From Peribacillus sp. FSL P2-0133 (GTDB lineage: Bacteria > Bacillota > Bacilli > Bacillales > DSM-1321): 64,000 nucleotides of DNA. Positions 1 to 7,708 of this stretch are shown here, piece after piece; positions within the stretch are counted from its first letter, which is position 1; each line of letters opens with the position of its first letter. The notes under the pieces were generated by a model. That model was given only the letters and a program-made list of their open reading frames with translations. It did not search any database and was not told the DNA's origin. The stretch lies in NCBI RefSeq assembly GCF_037975445.1, contig NZ_CP150254.1, forward strand, positions 1,982,001 to 2,046,000, given 5' to 3'. The translations under genes were made by a program, and so were the position numbers.

Positions 1-50
1 CACTTGCATAATATATAAATAAGGCGTGAGGAAGCACCTGACGTCACCTT

Positions 51-75
51 AGACTGACTATAGTCAGTCTTTTTT
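51..75 (+). terminator. Rho-independent terminator of an upstream gene
   Basis: A perfect 20-base palindrome (AGACTGACTA / TAGTCAGTCT) is followed directly by a run of T. It would end transcription of a gene lying left of the window. Nothing coding was recognised in bases 1-50. Confidence 0.8.
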
Positions 76-339
76 ACGGAAGAAAACTTACCCAAAACTT
101 AAAAGAATAGATAACATTTTCAAATATTATAAAAACAAGGAATTCTTCCACATGAATCCAATCGATTCCCGGTATGTAATTGGATATGTATCGGTTGGTC
201 GAAATAATTCGGCTTGTTTAAAAATCGAAAGAGTATGTGGATATATAGAATTGTTGGTTTATTAGATGTTTAGTAGAGTACAATATTATTTTACTGAAAA
301 ATTGAGCCACCTAAAATTCTGAATATTCAAAAGATATTG

Positions 340-399
340 TTGACATTTATAATGATGGCTTGTAATATTTCATTAAAGGAATATATAAGGATATATTCC
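340..399 (+). promoter_or_regulatory. Sigma-A promoter and dyad ahead of the amino-acid permease
   Basis: TTGACA (340-345) and TAATAT (363-368) are separated by 17 bases, a near-ideal sigma-A promoter with a start expected near 375. Just downstream is an inverted repeat, GGAATATA (378-385) and TATATTCC (392-399), positioned as an operator or an early RNA stem. The transcript would have a leader of about 300 bases before the permease start. That leader contains a strong ribosome site (AGAGGAGG, near 432-439) in front of a two-codon ORF, ATG ACT TAA (448-456). No known riboswitch was recognised between 400 and 677. Confidence 0.6.
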
Positions 400-677
400 G
401 AATGTTACCAACTTCATTATGTAAAAATATAAGAGGAGGAACAGAAAATGACTTAAAGAGGGCGTTGAAATGAAGAGAATTTGTAGGTTTGTCACCGAAA
501 ACTTCAGGATGCATTCCCCATTGTGTATAGTCCTTAGTGCTCGTAATCGAAGATAACCTTTATAAGTCCGAAAGACACACTTACAGAATATAAGGAGTTA
601 AGTAGAGATGACATTGCTAGTACCGTGAAATGAAAAATCGGCTGAAATTTAACCAATAGTAAAAGGAAGGTGAAACT

Positions 678-2132
678 ATGGCGGATAATTACACCAAGCA
701 GGATCCATCTACACAGGACAAACTCCAAAACACGTTAAAGAACCGGCACGTAACAATGATAGCACTCGGTGGCATCATCGGAGCAGGGCTCTTCGTTGGA
801 AGCGGTGCGGTCATCAATTCAACAGGGCCGGCGGCTGTTATTAGTTATACTTTGTCAGGAATTCTCATGCTTTTAATCATGCGCATGATAGGTGAAATGG
901 CAGTGGCACAACCATCTGCCGGTTCAATTTCCGAATATGCACGGTCGGGATTAGGGAATTGGGCTGGATTTAGTGTTGGCTGGCTCTATTGGTATATGTG
1001 GGTGATCGTGGCTGCAATTGAGGCTGTAGCTGGTGCTGGAATACTTGTGAATTATTTTCCGGATATTCCACCTTGGATATTGTGCTTGGTATTATTAGTG
1101 GTGCTTACTTTGACCAACCTTTACTCGGTGCGTTCATTCGCTGAAACTGAGTTTTGGTTCGCATCTATTAAGATATTCGCGATAACCTTCTTCATTGTCT
1201 TTGGAGCTATATATACTCTTGGACTATGGCCTGGTGAATCACCCGGTCTCTCGAACCTGTATACAGCAGGCGGCTTCTTTCCAAATGGGATCGTTGCAGC
1301 TCTAGTGGGAAGCGTTACTGTACTTTTCTCGATGGGAGGGGCAGAAATTGCCACCATTGCAGCTGCAGAGTCCGATCAGCCTGCAAAATATGCGGCTAAA
1401 GCTACCAATCAAGTCATGTATCGAATCTTATTCTTTTATATCTTCTCTGTCTTCTTCATCGTTGCAATCGTGCCATGGAATTTCGAGTTTGCTGGCATTG
1501 CTATTCAAAGCCCGTTTGCGATTGCACTAGAACGATTAGGTATCCCTTTCGCTTCTTCGCTAATGCAAGTAGTCGTTCTTACCGCAGTACTCAGTTCCCT
1601 TAATTCTTGTCTCTACATTACGTCTAGAAGTTTGTTTACCTTAACCAGACTGGGAGACGCACCAAAATTTCTTATCAAACTTAATAAAAGGGGCGTTCCG
1701 GTTAGGGCAATACTGGCAGGGACGGTTTTCGGATACGTAGGCGTTGTTTTAAACTACTTTTTTCCACAGACAGTTTTTTTATTTTTAATCAATTCCGCAG
1801 GAGCAATTAGCCTTTTCTACTATTTGGTGCTCGCTTTCGCTCAAATCCGTCTGCGACGAAGGTTAGAACAGGAAGCACCCGAGAAATTAAAGTTGAAAAT
1901 GTGGTTATTTCCCTATCTGTCTTATGTAGCCATTATCTGGATGTTCGTAGTGCTTATAGCAATGGCATGGATTCCTGGTACACGTTCGCAACTTCTTCTC
2001 AGTTTAGCGAGTTTCGGTGTGATTCTTGCAGCCTATTTAGTACGGTCTTGGTACAGTAAACGGAAAAATGGGGAGGTCACTGAAGAGAGTGAGGACTATG
2101 TCGATGCTACTGTAGGTGAGTGGAAAAATTAA
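678..2132 (+). CDS. APC-family amino-acid permease (GabP/AAT type)
   Basis: 484 residues, the usual length for the amino-acid transporter (AAT) branch of the APC superfamily, with about 12 hydrophobic segments. The N-terminal helix carries the family signature GGIIGAGLFVGSG (about residues 31-43), and the region AAAESDQPAKYAAKA (around residue 230) is the conserved cytoplasmic loop seen in GabP-like carriers. It should import an amino acid, with GABA or a related amino acid most likely by resemblance; the substrate cannot be fixed from sequence. A good ribosome site (GGAAGGTG) precedes the ATG. It is followed after 150 bases by a Rid-family gene, and a second permease of the same type lies at 21.8-23.2 kb. 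Confidence 0.85.
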   Translation: MADNYTKQDPSTQDKLQNTLKNRHVTMIALGGIIGAGLFVGSGAVINSTGPAAVISYTLSGILMLLIMRMIGEMAVAQPSAGSISEYARSGLGNWAGFSVGWLYWYMWVIVAAIEAVAGAGILVNYFPDIPPWILCLVLLVVLTLTNLYSVRSFAETEFWFASIKIFAITFFIVFGAIYTLGLWPGESPGLSNLYTAGGFFPNGIVAALVGSVTVLFSMGGAEIATIAAAESDQPAKYAAKATNQVMYRILFFYIFSVFFIVAIVPWNFEFAGIAIQSPFAIALERLGIPFASSLMQVVVLTAVLSSLNSCLYITSRSLFTLTRLGDAPKFLIKLNKRGVPVRAILAGTVFGYVGVVLNYFFPQTVFLFLINSAGAISLFYYLVLAFAQIRLRRRLEQEAPEKLKLKMWLFPYLSYVAIIWMFVVLIAMAWIPGTRSQLLLSLASFGVILAAYLVRSWYSKRKNGEVTEESEDYVDATVGEWKN

Positions 2133-2282
2133 CTTCAATCATATAAGAATTAGTAGCATGAATGTATTATAGATTAGAAAAGCGAAATGTGGTTTCGGAA
2201 ATATTTTCTCCAAGAATAATAAATCTTGGGAGGACATTATTTAACTAGGTAATAAAATAATGAACTGGAGGTATTAGATGTT

Positions 2283-2750
2283 ATGACAGGACTGGGAGAA
2301 GTTAAAAATTCAGAGATTAAGAGATTTAGAAAGTTCAAAACAGATCAGTATTATCCTTCAACGTTGGGAAAGCCGGAGCATCATATTGTAAACGAGTTTA
2401 GCATGGCCGTAAGGGCAGGAAATAGAATCTTTTTAAGAGGGCAAACTGGTTTTGATTTAGACGGTAATTTTCATGGGATTGGAGATGTCGTGAAACAAGC
2501 GGATCAGGCATGCAAGTGCGTTAGGCAGCTTATTGAAGAAGCGGGCGGTTCAGTCAATGATATTTGTAAGATTACCGTGTACTTGCTTAATCGGGAAGAT
2601 CGAAGTAAAGTTTATCCCGTAATAGCCGAACATTTTAAAGATGTTTATCCTTGCAGTACCGGCTTGATCGTAAGTGGTTTTGCAATGCCGGAAATGCTGA
2701 TGGAGATAGATGTTGAAGTTATGATTAGTGAAGGAAGCAATGAAATTTAA
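2283..2750 (+). CDS. Rid-family (RidA/YjgF-like) protein, atypical
   Basis: 155 residues with the YjgF/YER057c/UK114 fold signature near the C-terminus (GFAMPEMLMEIDVEVMI) and the IFLRGQTGFDLDGN strand region. RidA enzymes hydrolyse reactive 2-aminoacrylate and other enamines made by PLP enzymes. Aligning the motif by eye, the catalytic arginine of canonical RidA (PARS) is replaced here by P-C-S-T, so the deaminase residue appears to be missing. That suggests one of the non-RidA Rid subgroups. The start at 2283 is preceded by CTGGAGG; an ATG five bases upstream is closed by a stop after one codon. It probably shares the transcript of the permease. Confidence 0.8.
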   Translation: MTGLGEVKNSEIKRFRKFKTDQYYPSTLGKPEHHIVNEFSMAVRAGNRIFLRGQTGFDLDGNFHGIGDVVKQADQACKCVRQLIEEAGGSVNDICKITVYLLNREDRSKVYPVIAEHFKDVYPCSTGLIVSGFAMPEMLMEIDVEVMISEGSNEI

Positions 2751-2782
2751 TAGGTTAACGCTATCTATGAACGAAATCAATC

Positions 2783-2822
2783 AAAACGCAAATCCTTGAA
2801 ACGTAAGGATTTGCGTTTTTTA
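2783..2822 (+). terminator. Terminator after the permease-Rid unit
   Basis: A 15-bp perfect stem (AAAACGCAAATCCTT with AAGGATTTGCGTTTT) runs into a T tract, 33 bases after the Rid-family stop codon. Confidence 0.9.
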
Positions 2823-2902
2823 TATTTCGTAATGGATGTAACCTTTAGGGGGAGGGGACAATACTAGAGAGAAATACTATAAAAGTGTGTGAATTTCTTG
2901 TT

Positions 2903-2962
2903 ATGAAAAGGCAGGAGAACAAGAGAGAGAAAATATTAGAATCCGCAAAAGAACTTGAGTAA
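2903..2962 (+). pseudogene. Possible remnant of a TetR-type N-terminus
   Basis: A 19-residue ORF reads MKRQENKREKILESAKELE and then stops. The core KREKILESAKEL is the usual beginning of TetR-family helix 1, but nothing TetR-like continues in any frame. It may be the stump of a deleted regulator or chance. There is no convincing ribosome site. Confidence 0.2.
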
Positions 2963-3020
2963 GCCCTACAAAAAGCAACTACCCCTCAAACCTTATTTTT
3001 CGGATTATTTCACTTTAGTT

Positions 3021-3218
3021 ATGTTTAGTAGGCATACGAAAATAAAAATTCTTTTATCTGGAGGCATAGGAGCCGGGGTGTTTTAACCCCCTCTTTTTGC
3101 AATCGGTATATTAATAGGAAGAAATACGTCATTATTTGCGCAAACAGGTGTATATGCGGTTAAAAAGTTTCTTAGCAAGGTAATTAAGATAGAAATTTAT
3201 CCTTATTGGAAAAAATAA
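3021..3218 (+). pseudogene. Small membrane-protein-like ORF broken by one stop codon
   Basis: One frame reads continuously from ATG 3021 to TAA 3216-3218 except for a TAA at 3084-3086. Read through, it gives about 64 residues: a glycine-rich hydrophobic segment (ILLSGGIGAGVF), the stop, then PPLFAIGILIGRN and a basic tail ending in YPYWKK. A single T-to-A change in a leucine codon would explain the stop. There is no clear ribosome site. The product is not recognised. Confidence 0.3.
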
Positions 3219-3292
3219 CTTCATTGTTAAATTATTGTTATTGAATTATAATTTTCTAGAAACATATGAAATGTTATGAATAGGAGAAAAGT

Positions 3293-4702
3293 ATGAAAAA
3301 ACTGTGGACCATTTTACTTTCATTTACGTTGTTAATTAGCTTATTCCCGCAATTAGCATTGGCAGCACCAAGCAAAAATTTTGACCAAGAACTCACAAAG
3401 TATTTAAAAGAGGTAAGCCTTGTCAGGGGTTTTGAAGTGACGAAGGATGATATTGAAACGTCTCTTTCTTATTACGATGAGAGTATTGAAAACTTTGAAT
3501 CTATTGGTGATCTTAAAGATGCCTTAGGCGAAGTTATTAAAGCAGATTTAAGTAATTTAGATGCCATTTATGAAGATTATAATCTAACTAATGAGAGCCT
3601 AATTAAACTATTGCATGAAAATGGCGAAGAACTAAACGATTATATCTTTATCTGGGACCTCGATGAAGCTGTTTATTTCTATGCAGAAGAGGGCGATTTT
3701 GAACGCGATCCAAACTTTGACAAAGAATTTGTCAATTATTTAGCCAAGGTTAGCAAAATAAGAGGATTTGAAGTAACAAAAGAAGATATCGAAGCGTCAT
3801 TGGAACTCTATGATTTTAGCACGGAAGAATTCGAATCTGTCGATGAGCTTAGCGAATTCTTAGGTGACGTCATAAAGGCAGACCTAAGCAATTTAGATTA
3901 TTTTAATGAGAATTATGGATTGGATAAACAAGCGTCGCTTCAATTATTGGAAGAAAATGGTGAAGATATTAACGATTATATATACATAGATAATCTTGAA
4001 GAAACTGTTTGGAACCTTACTGGTGGGGGGATGGATGGTGAAGTTGTCGAAGATCTCCTTCCTATTTTCGAGGAAGATCTCGGTTTAACGGAAGAGGAAC
4101 TACAGAGGCTTGAAGACCACTTAATGTCTTTGGAAGAGCATCTTTCCAATCCGGAAACAGTCAAGCGACTTGAAGAATTGGGCAACCGCATGATGGCTTT
4201 CGAGGAATTTGATGTAGCAACCGAGCTTACAGCTGAACAGATAGCTGAAATGGCATCAATCTATGAAGAATTACTTTCCATCTTTAAGCTTAATGTATCC
4301 TATTCACTTGTGAAAAGTGGCTCGGAATCACCTGTATCACTTTTGGATCTAATGAAATTGGAAGAACTGAAGGGTGCTAACCTGAAAATATCAATATACT
4401 CTACTGATGGGAAGTTCTTGGCTGATCTTTTAATAACGGGTGAAATGGTCGATTCTGATACTCTTACCAATGCAGGCGGGCAAATAAAGGAATCTGCTAA
4501 AGAGGTGCAAAAGACCATTGAAAAGGCACCGGTTGCTAAACCAGTAAAACAAAAGATCAGCACTCATACTAAATCGGAACATCAAACTGTAAAAGGGGCT
4601 AAACTGCCAAATACCGCTTCCGATTATATCCCTAATGCCCTTTTAGGACTATGCATTGTCTTGTTAGGAAGCTTGATGTATCGAAAAATTAGGAAAGCTT
4701 AA
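3293..4702 (+). CDS. Processed acidic surface protein with LPXTA sorting signal
   Basis: 469 residues, strongly acidic. Signal peptide at 1-24 (cleavage near ALA-A). Two tandem domains of about 110 residues follow (about 30-137 and 142-250): both contain RGFEVTK-DDIE / RGFEVTK-EDIE, then VIKADLSNLD and a terminal ENGE-(E/D)-(L/I)NDYI. The C-terminus is a sortase cassette: LPNTA at 438-442, a hydrophobic helix and a basic tail (YRKIRKA). This matches a known Bacillus family of acidic proteins ending in LPXTA that always travel with a class D sortase. The partner sortase starts one base after this stop codon. It is expected to be secreted, cut between T and A, and anchored or released at the cell surface. 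Function is unknown. Confidence 0.85.
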   Translation: MKKLWTILLSFTLLISLFPQLALAAPSKNFDQELTKYLKEVSLVRGFEVTKDDIETSLSYYDESIENFESIGDLKDALGEVIKADLSNLDAIYEDYNLTNESLIKLLHENGEELNDYIFIWDLDEAVYFYAEEGDFERDPNFDKEFVNYLAKVSKIRGFEVTKEDIEASLELYDFSTEEFESVDELSEFLGDVIKADLSNLDYFNENYGLDKQASLQLLEENGEDINDYIYIDNLEETVWNLTGGGMDGEVVEDLLPIFEEDLGLTEEELQRLEDHLMSLEEHLSNPETVKRLEELGNRMMAFEEFDVATELTAEQIAEMASIYEELLSIFKLNVSYSLVKSGSESPVSLLDLMKLEELKGANLKISIYSTDGKFLADLLITGEMVDSDTLTNAGGQIKESAKEVQKTIEKAPVAKPVKQKISTHTKSEHQTVKGAKLPNTASDYIPNALLGLCIVLLGSLMYRKIRKA

Positions 4703-4703
4703 T

Positions 4704-5339
4704 ATGAAACAATTAAAGAAAAGGCGGTTGCTTCTGCTTTCTTGTACAATTGCCATAATTTTATTTGGGGTTTGGTTTTCCACATCCAACATGTATAAGT
4801 TTGCAAAAGGCTACTTTCTTTACAAGACTCATACTCCAAGTAGCCAAGTGAATGAAACTGTACAGAAACCACCCAGTAGTGAGCCAATAAGTAAAAAAAC
4901 AACAAAGAAAGAGCTATATCCTGTCCGTCCTAAAACTGGTGAAGAAATCGGGCAACTGTATATACCCAAACTAAAAGCCAAACTCCCTATTTTCCATGGC
5001 ACAAACGAGGATGAATTGGAAAAAGGCGTTGGTCACTTTGCAGGAAGTGTACTACCAGGGGAAAATGACAATTCCGTTCTTTCCGGTCATAGAGATACGG
5101 TATTCCGTAAACTGGGGCAAGTTGGCGAAGGAGATTTGTTGATTGTAAGAACATCGGCAGGCGAGTTCACATACAAAGTCAACAAAGTTCGAATTGTGGA
5201 TGAGGATGATCGAACCGTAATCGTACCAAAGCCACGGGCAACGCTAACCGTCAGTACCTGTTATCCCTTTGATTATATCGGGGCGGCACCTGAACGCTAT
5301 ATACTTGTCGCTTATTTGTCTTCAAAAAAAGTAAGTTAA
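4704..5339 (+). CDS. Class D sortase
   Basis: 211 residues. One N-terminal membrane anchor (about 9-26) is followed by a linker rich in S, P and K and then the sortase barrel. The catalytic set is visible: His129 in SVLSGHRDT, Cys186 in TLTVSTC and Arg198 in APERYIL. The ATG lies one base after the stop of the acidic surface protein, with its ribosome site (TTAGGAAAG) inside that gene, so the two are co-translated and the upstream LPNTA protein is the obvious substrate. Class D enzymes recognise LPXTA-type signals, which agrees with the missing glycine in the motif. Confidence 0.92.
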   Translation: MKQLKKRRLLLLSCTIAIILFGVWFSTSNMYKFAKGYFLYKTHTPSSQVNETVQKPPSSEPISKKTTKKELYPVRPKTGEEIGQLYIPKLKAKLPIFHGTNEDELEKGVGHFAGSVLPGENDNSVLSGHRDTVFRKLGQVGEGDLLIVRTSAGEFTYKVNKVRIVDEDDRTVIVPKPRATLTVSTCYPFDYIGAAPERYILVAYLSSKKVS

Positions 5340-5365
5340 TAATAAGCAACTTTTTATGTTCAAAA

Positions 5366-5405
5366 AAAAGAGTCCAGATAAGGTAAACCTTATCTGGACT
5401 CTTTT
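5366..5405. terminator. Bidirectional terminator between sortase and DoxX genes
   Basis: An 18-bp perfect stem (AAAAGAGTCCAGATAAGG with its complement) around a TAAA loop, with A and T tracts on both sides. It lies between two convergent genes and can serve both. Confidence 0.9.
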
Positions 5406-5417
5406 AATTTCCATTTA

Positions 5418-5825
5418 TTATATTGTTAAGCTATCCTTATTGCTCAAAGTGCTCGATGTAGCGGATTTTAATATTTTATGATGGTAAATATAAGAGCCGG
5501 CTATCAATATATATCCGATAATGAAAAGCAGCCATCCACTGGCAGGGTCGCCCACTGATATGCTTGAATACATAGCACCCGTCAAATCAAATACAAAACC
5601 TGCATAAGCCCATTCCTTAATTCTCGGAAAACCTGGAATGAGTATTGCCACGACACCTAATAATTTGGCTATTCCAATAAAGGGTAGGAGGTAGGTAGGA
5701 TAACCTAAATGATTAAATAAAGCGACTGCATCGGGAACAGACATTATATCTGGAATAGAACCCAAAACCATTAGTGCCAGCAAAAGCCCTGTGAAAATCC
5801 AATATATAATTTTTACTTTTTTCAT
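5418..5825 (-). CDS. DoxX-like small membrane protein
   Basis: 135 residues with four hydrophobic segments and the family pattern GIAKLLGVVAILIP followed by KEWAYAGFVFDLTGA, typical of the DoxX-like family. These are inner-membrane proteins of uncertain function. A ribosome site (GGGAGGGAA) precedes the ATG. It is a single-gene unit convergent with the sortase. Confidence 0.8.
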   Translation of the reverse strand: MKKVKIIYWIFTGLLLALMVLGSIPDIMSVPDAVALFNHLGYPTYLLPFIGIAKLLGVVAILIPGFPRIKEWAYAGFVFDLTGAMYSSISVGDPASGWLLFIIGYILIAGSYIYHHKILKSATSSTLSNKDSLTI

Positions 5826-5916
5826 ATTCTCATTCCCTCCCTTAGATTGACATTTTAATCATATTCCACTTTCCTTTTTTTAATGCACTCTATATTATTG
5901 AACTTCAACAGTCGCA

Positions 5917-5991
5917 GCGCGATTCTTTAATAAGAATCGCGCCACGAATGTAGGCAAACTCGAAGAAAAGCAAGTTTGCCTGCGGTTTTTT
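5917..5991 (+). ncRNA. Paired hairpins ending in a U tract; possible small RNA
   Basis: The 487-base gap 5826-6312 has no gene. It contains a perfect 11-bp hairpin (GCGCGATTCTT, loop TAAT, AAGAATCGCGC; 5917-5942) and then a 9-bp hairpin (AGGCAAACT / AGTTTGCCT; 5952-5981) followed by GCGGTTTTTT. On the plus strand this reads as a short structured RNA with its own terminator, and no coding gene ends just upstream. No convincing promoter was found, so it could instead be the leftover end of a deleted gene. Confidence 0.3.
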
Positions 5992-6220
5992 CTTAAAAAA
6001 TATTCAGATGATTTCAGAAATCCGCTCCCTTTCCAATGCCAAAAGCAGTGGTGGTACTTCTTATTTATCTGGAAGAAATTATATTCCCTCTTAGGTTTTA
6101 GACGGATATAGAGAACGGAGAAACTATGTCTTGAGCCAAACGATTTACAACAAATTGTCTTGCCTTAGAACCTAACTCATTTAATACAATGATCCTTTCA
6201 TAGAAATAGGGACGAAAACA

Positions 6221-6264
6221 AACAAGAGAGGTCTTACTCTAGGTAGAGAATGTCCTCTCTTGTT
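6221..6264 (-). terminator. Hairpin after xylR
   Basis: An 11-bp perfect stem AACAAGAGAGG / CCTCTCTTGTT, followed on the minus strand by TGTTTTCG. It lies about 50 bases beyond the xylR stop. The T tract is short, so it is a moderate terminator. Confidence 0.6.
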
Positions 6265-6312
6265 ACCTTAGGAAAGATATTCAGACATCTATCATCAATA
6301 CTCTGATATAAA

Positions 6313-7467
6313 TTAGCTTGTAGAAACATTTAAAAAATGTTCGATCACAATTGAAACAGCTCCTAATGCAGGTGCATTTCTTCCTAATGAAGAGGGCAAT
6401 AGTTCACACGTACTTTCTAAATGAGAATATACCCTAGAAGAAACCTCATTCTTAATGGTATTTAACACAATCGGGTGAGATTCGATAATGTTATTCCTCA
6501 GAATAATAGCCTGTGCGTCAAATGTATTGAGAATATTAGTTAAGCCAATACTGACGTAGAAGCCAAAGTTCTGGAGTGCATTTAAGACTGCTACATCATT
6601 TTTATTTGCACGTTCAACAATTTCTTTTCGTAACATGTTCTTTTCGTCTTTAGAAAAAGAATCCAGTAATGCTTTTTCTGAAGCATATAATTCCCAGCAG
6701 CCTCGGTTCCCACAGCTGCATTTGGGACCGTTAAAATCTATCGTCATATGACCCATTTCTCCTGAAAAGCCATTTACTCCTTTGTATAATTCATTATTAA
6801 TAATAATCCCGACTCCAATTCCCACGTTAATACTAATGTAAATGATGTTTTCATAGTTTTTAGTAACCCCAAATACTTTTTCACCGCATGCGCCTGCATT
6901 AGCCTCATTTTCAACAAAAACAGGTACATTGAACTCGCTTTCAATTATGAGTTGCAAATCTTCAATATACCATTCTAAGTTAGGCATAAAAAAAATTTTT
7001 TGATTGCTATCCACAAAACCTGGTACACAAATACCTATTCCCACCAAACCGTAAGGAGAGTCGGGCATATGAATTATAAAATCATGAATAAGTGCAAACA
7101 GAATTTCTTTCACTTCACCAGCAGAAGGACTAGACAAGTCAGAAGCCTTCTCAAGGATAACGTTGCCTTCTAAATCGGTTAGAATTCCATTAAGGTAATC
7201 AACACCTATATCGATGCCTATTGAATAGCCTGCATTTTTATTAAAAACAAGCATCACAGGTCTTCTGCCACCTCTAGATTGTCCGGCTCCAATTTCAAAT
7301 ATAAAATCTTTTTCAAGTAATGTATTTACTTGGGAAGAAACAGTAGATTTATTTAACCCTGTAATCTCAGAAAGGGTTGCTCTTGAGATTGGAGAGTTTT
7401 TTAAAATTTCATTTAATATCAACTTTTGATTCATTTTCTTTACTAAAGCTTGATCTGCTATCGGAAT
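6313..7467 (-). CDS. xylR: Xylose repressor XylR (ROK family), probable ATT start
   Basis: ROK-family repressor of the xylose operon. From the first ATG (7434) it would be 373 residues. The reading frame continues upstream as IADQALVKK, which matches the start of Bacillus XylR proteins as I recall them, and no ATG, GTG or TTG exists there. The best start is ATT at 7467-7465, eight bases after an AGGAG site (7480-7476), giving 384 residues, the length I recall for B. subtilis XylR. The HTH is ISRATLSEITGLNKSTVSSQ, the sugar-kinase-like core begins YSIGIDIGVDY, and the ROK zinc motif is CSCGNRGC. It binds the operator next to xylA, and xylose releases it. Divergent from xylA. Confidence 0.9.
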   Translation of the reverse strand: MPIADQALVKKMNQKLILNEILKNSPISRATLSEITGLNKSTVSSQVNTLLEKDFIFEIGAGQSRGGRRPVMLVFNKNAGYSIGIDIGVDYLNGILTDLEGNVILEKASDLSSPSAGEVKEILFALIHDFIIHMPDSPYGLVGIGICVPGFVDSNQKIFFMPNLEWYIEDLQLIIESEFNVPVFVENEANAGACGEKVFGVTKNYENIIYISINVGIGVGIIINNELYKGVNGFSGEMGHMTIDFNGPKCSCGNRGCWELYASEKALLDSFSKDEKNMLRKEIVERANKNDVAVLNALQNFGFYVSIGLTNILNTFDAQAIILRNNIIESHPIVLNTIKNEVSSRVYSHLESTCELLPSSLGRNAPALGAVSIVIEHFLNVSTS

Positions 7468-7579
7468 GATAATCGCTCCTTTGTTTTACCATTGAACTAA
7501 GTGTTTTTTTGTTTTTAACTAAAATCTAGTATAGAAATAGTATATTTCATATTATAACTAAATTTTCTAAAAAACACAT

Positions 7580-7642
7580 TGAAATAAATATTTATTTTGT
7601 ATATTATGAAATAAAGTTAGTTTATTGGTGCAACAAACTTTC
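7580..7642 (+). promoter_or_regulatory. xylA promoter with XylR operator
   Basis: TTGAAA (7580-7585), a 17-base spacer and TATTAT (7603-7608) form the promoter. The operator covers 7618-7642, with the dyad AGTTTATTG-GTG-CAACAAACT (7620-7640, one mismatch) sitting just after the start site. The arrangement and sequence closely follow the well-studied PxylA of P. megaterium. A XylR block here stops transcription until xylose is present. Confidence 0.9.
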
Positions 7643-7708
7643 TCGATTGGTATTTTAAAAATATTAATTAGGGAAGTTTTTCACTTTAATTAAAGGGGGA
7701 AGTAACAC

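Noticed and set aside
7432..7434. XylR starting at ATG 7434
   Set aside because: No ribosome site there, and conserved XylR sequence continues upstream to the ATT.
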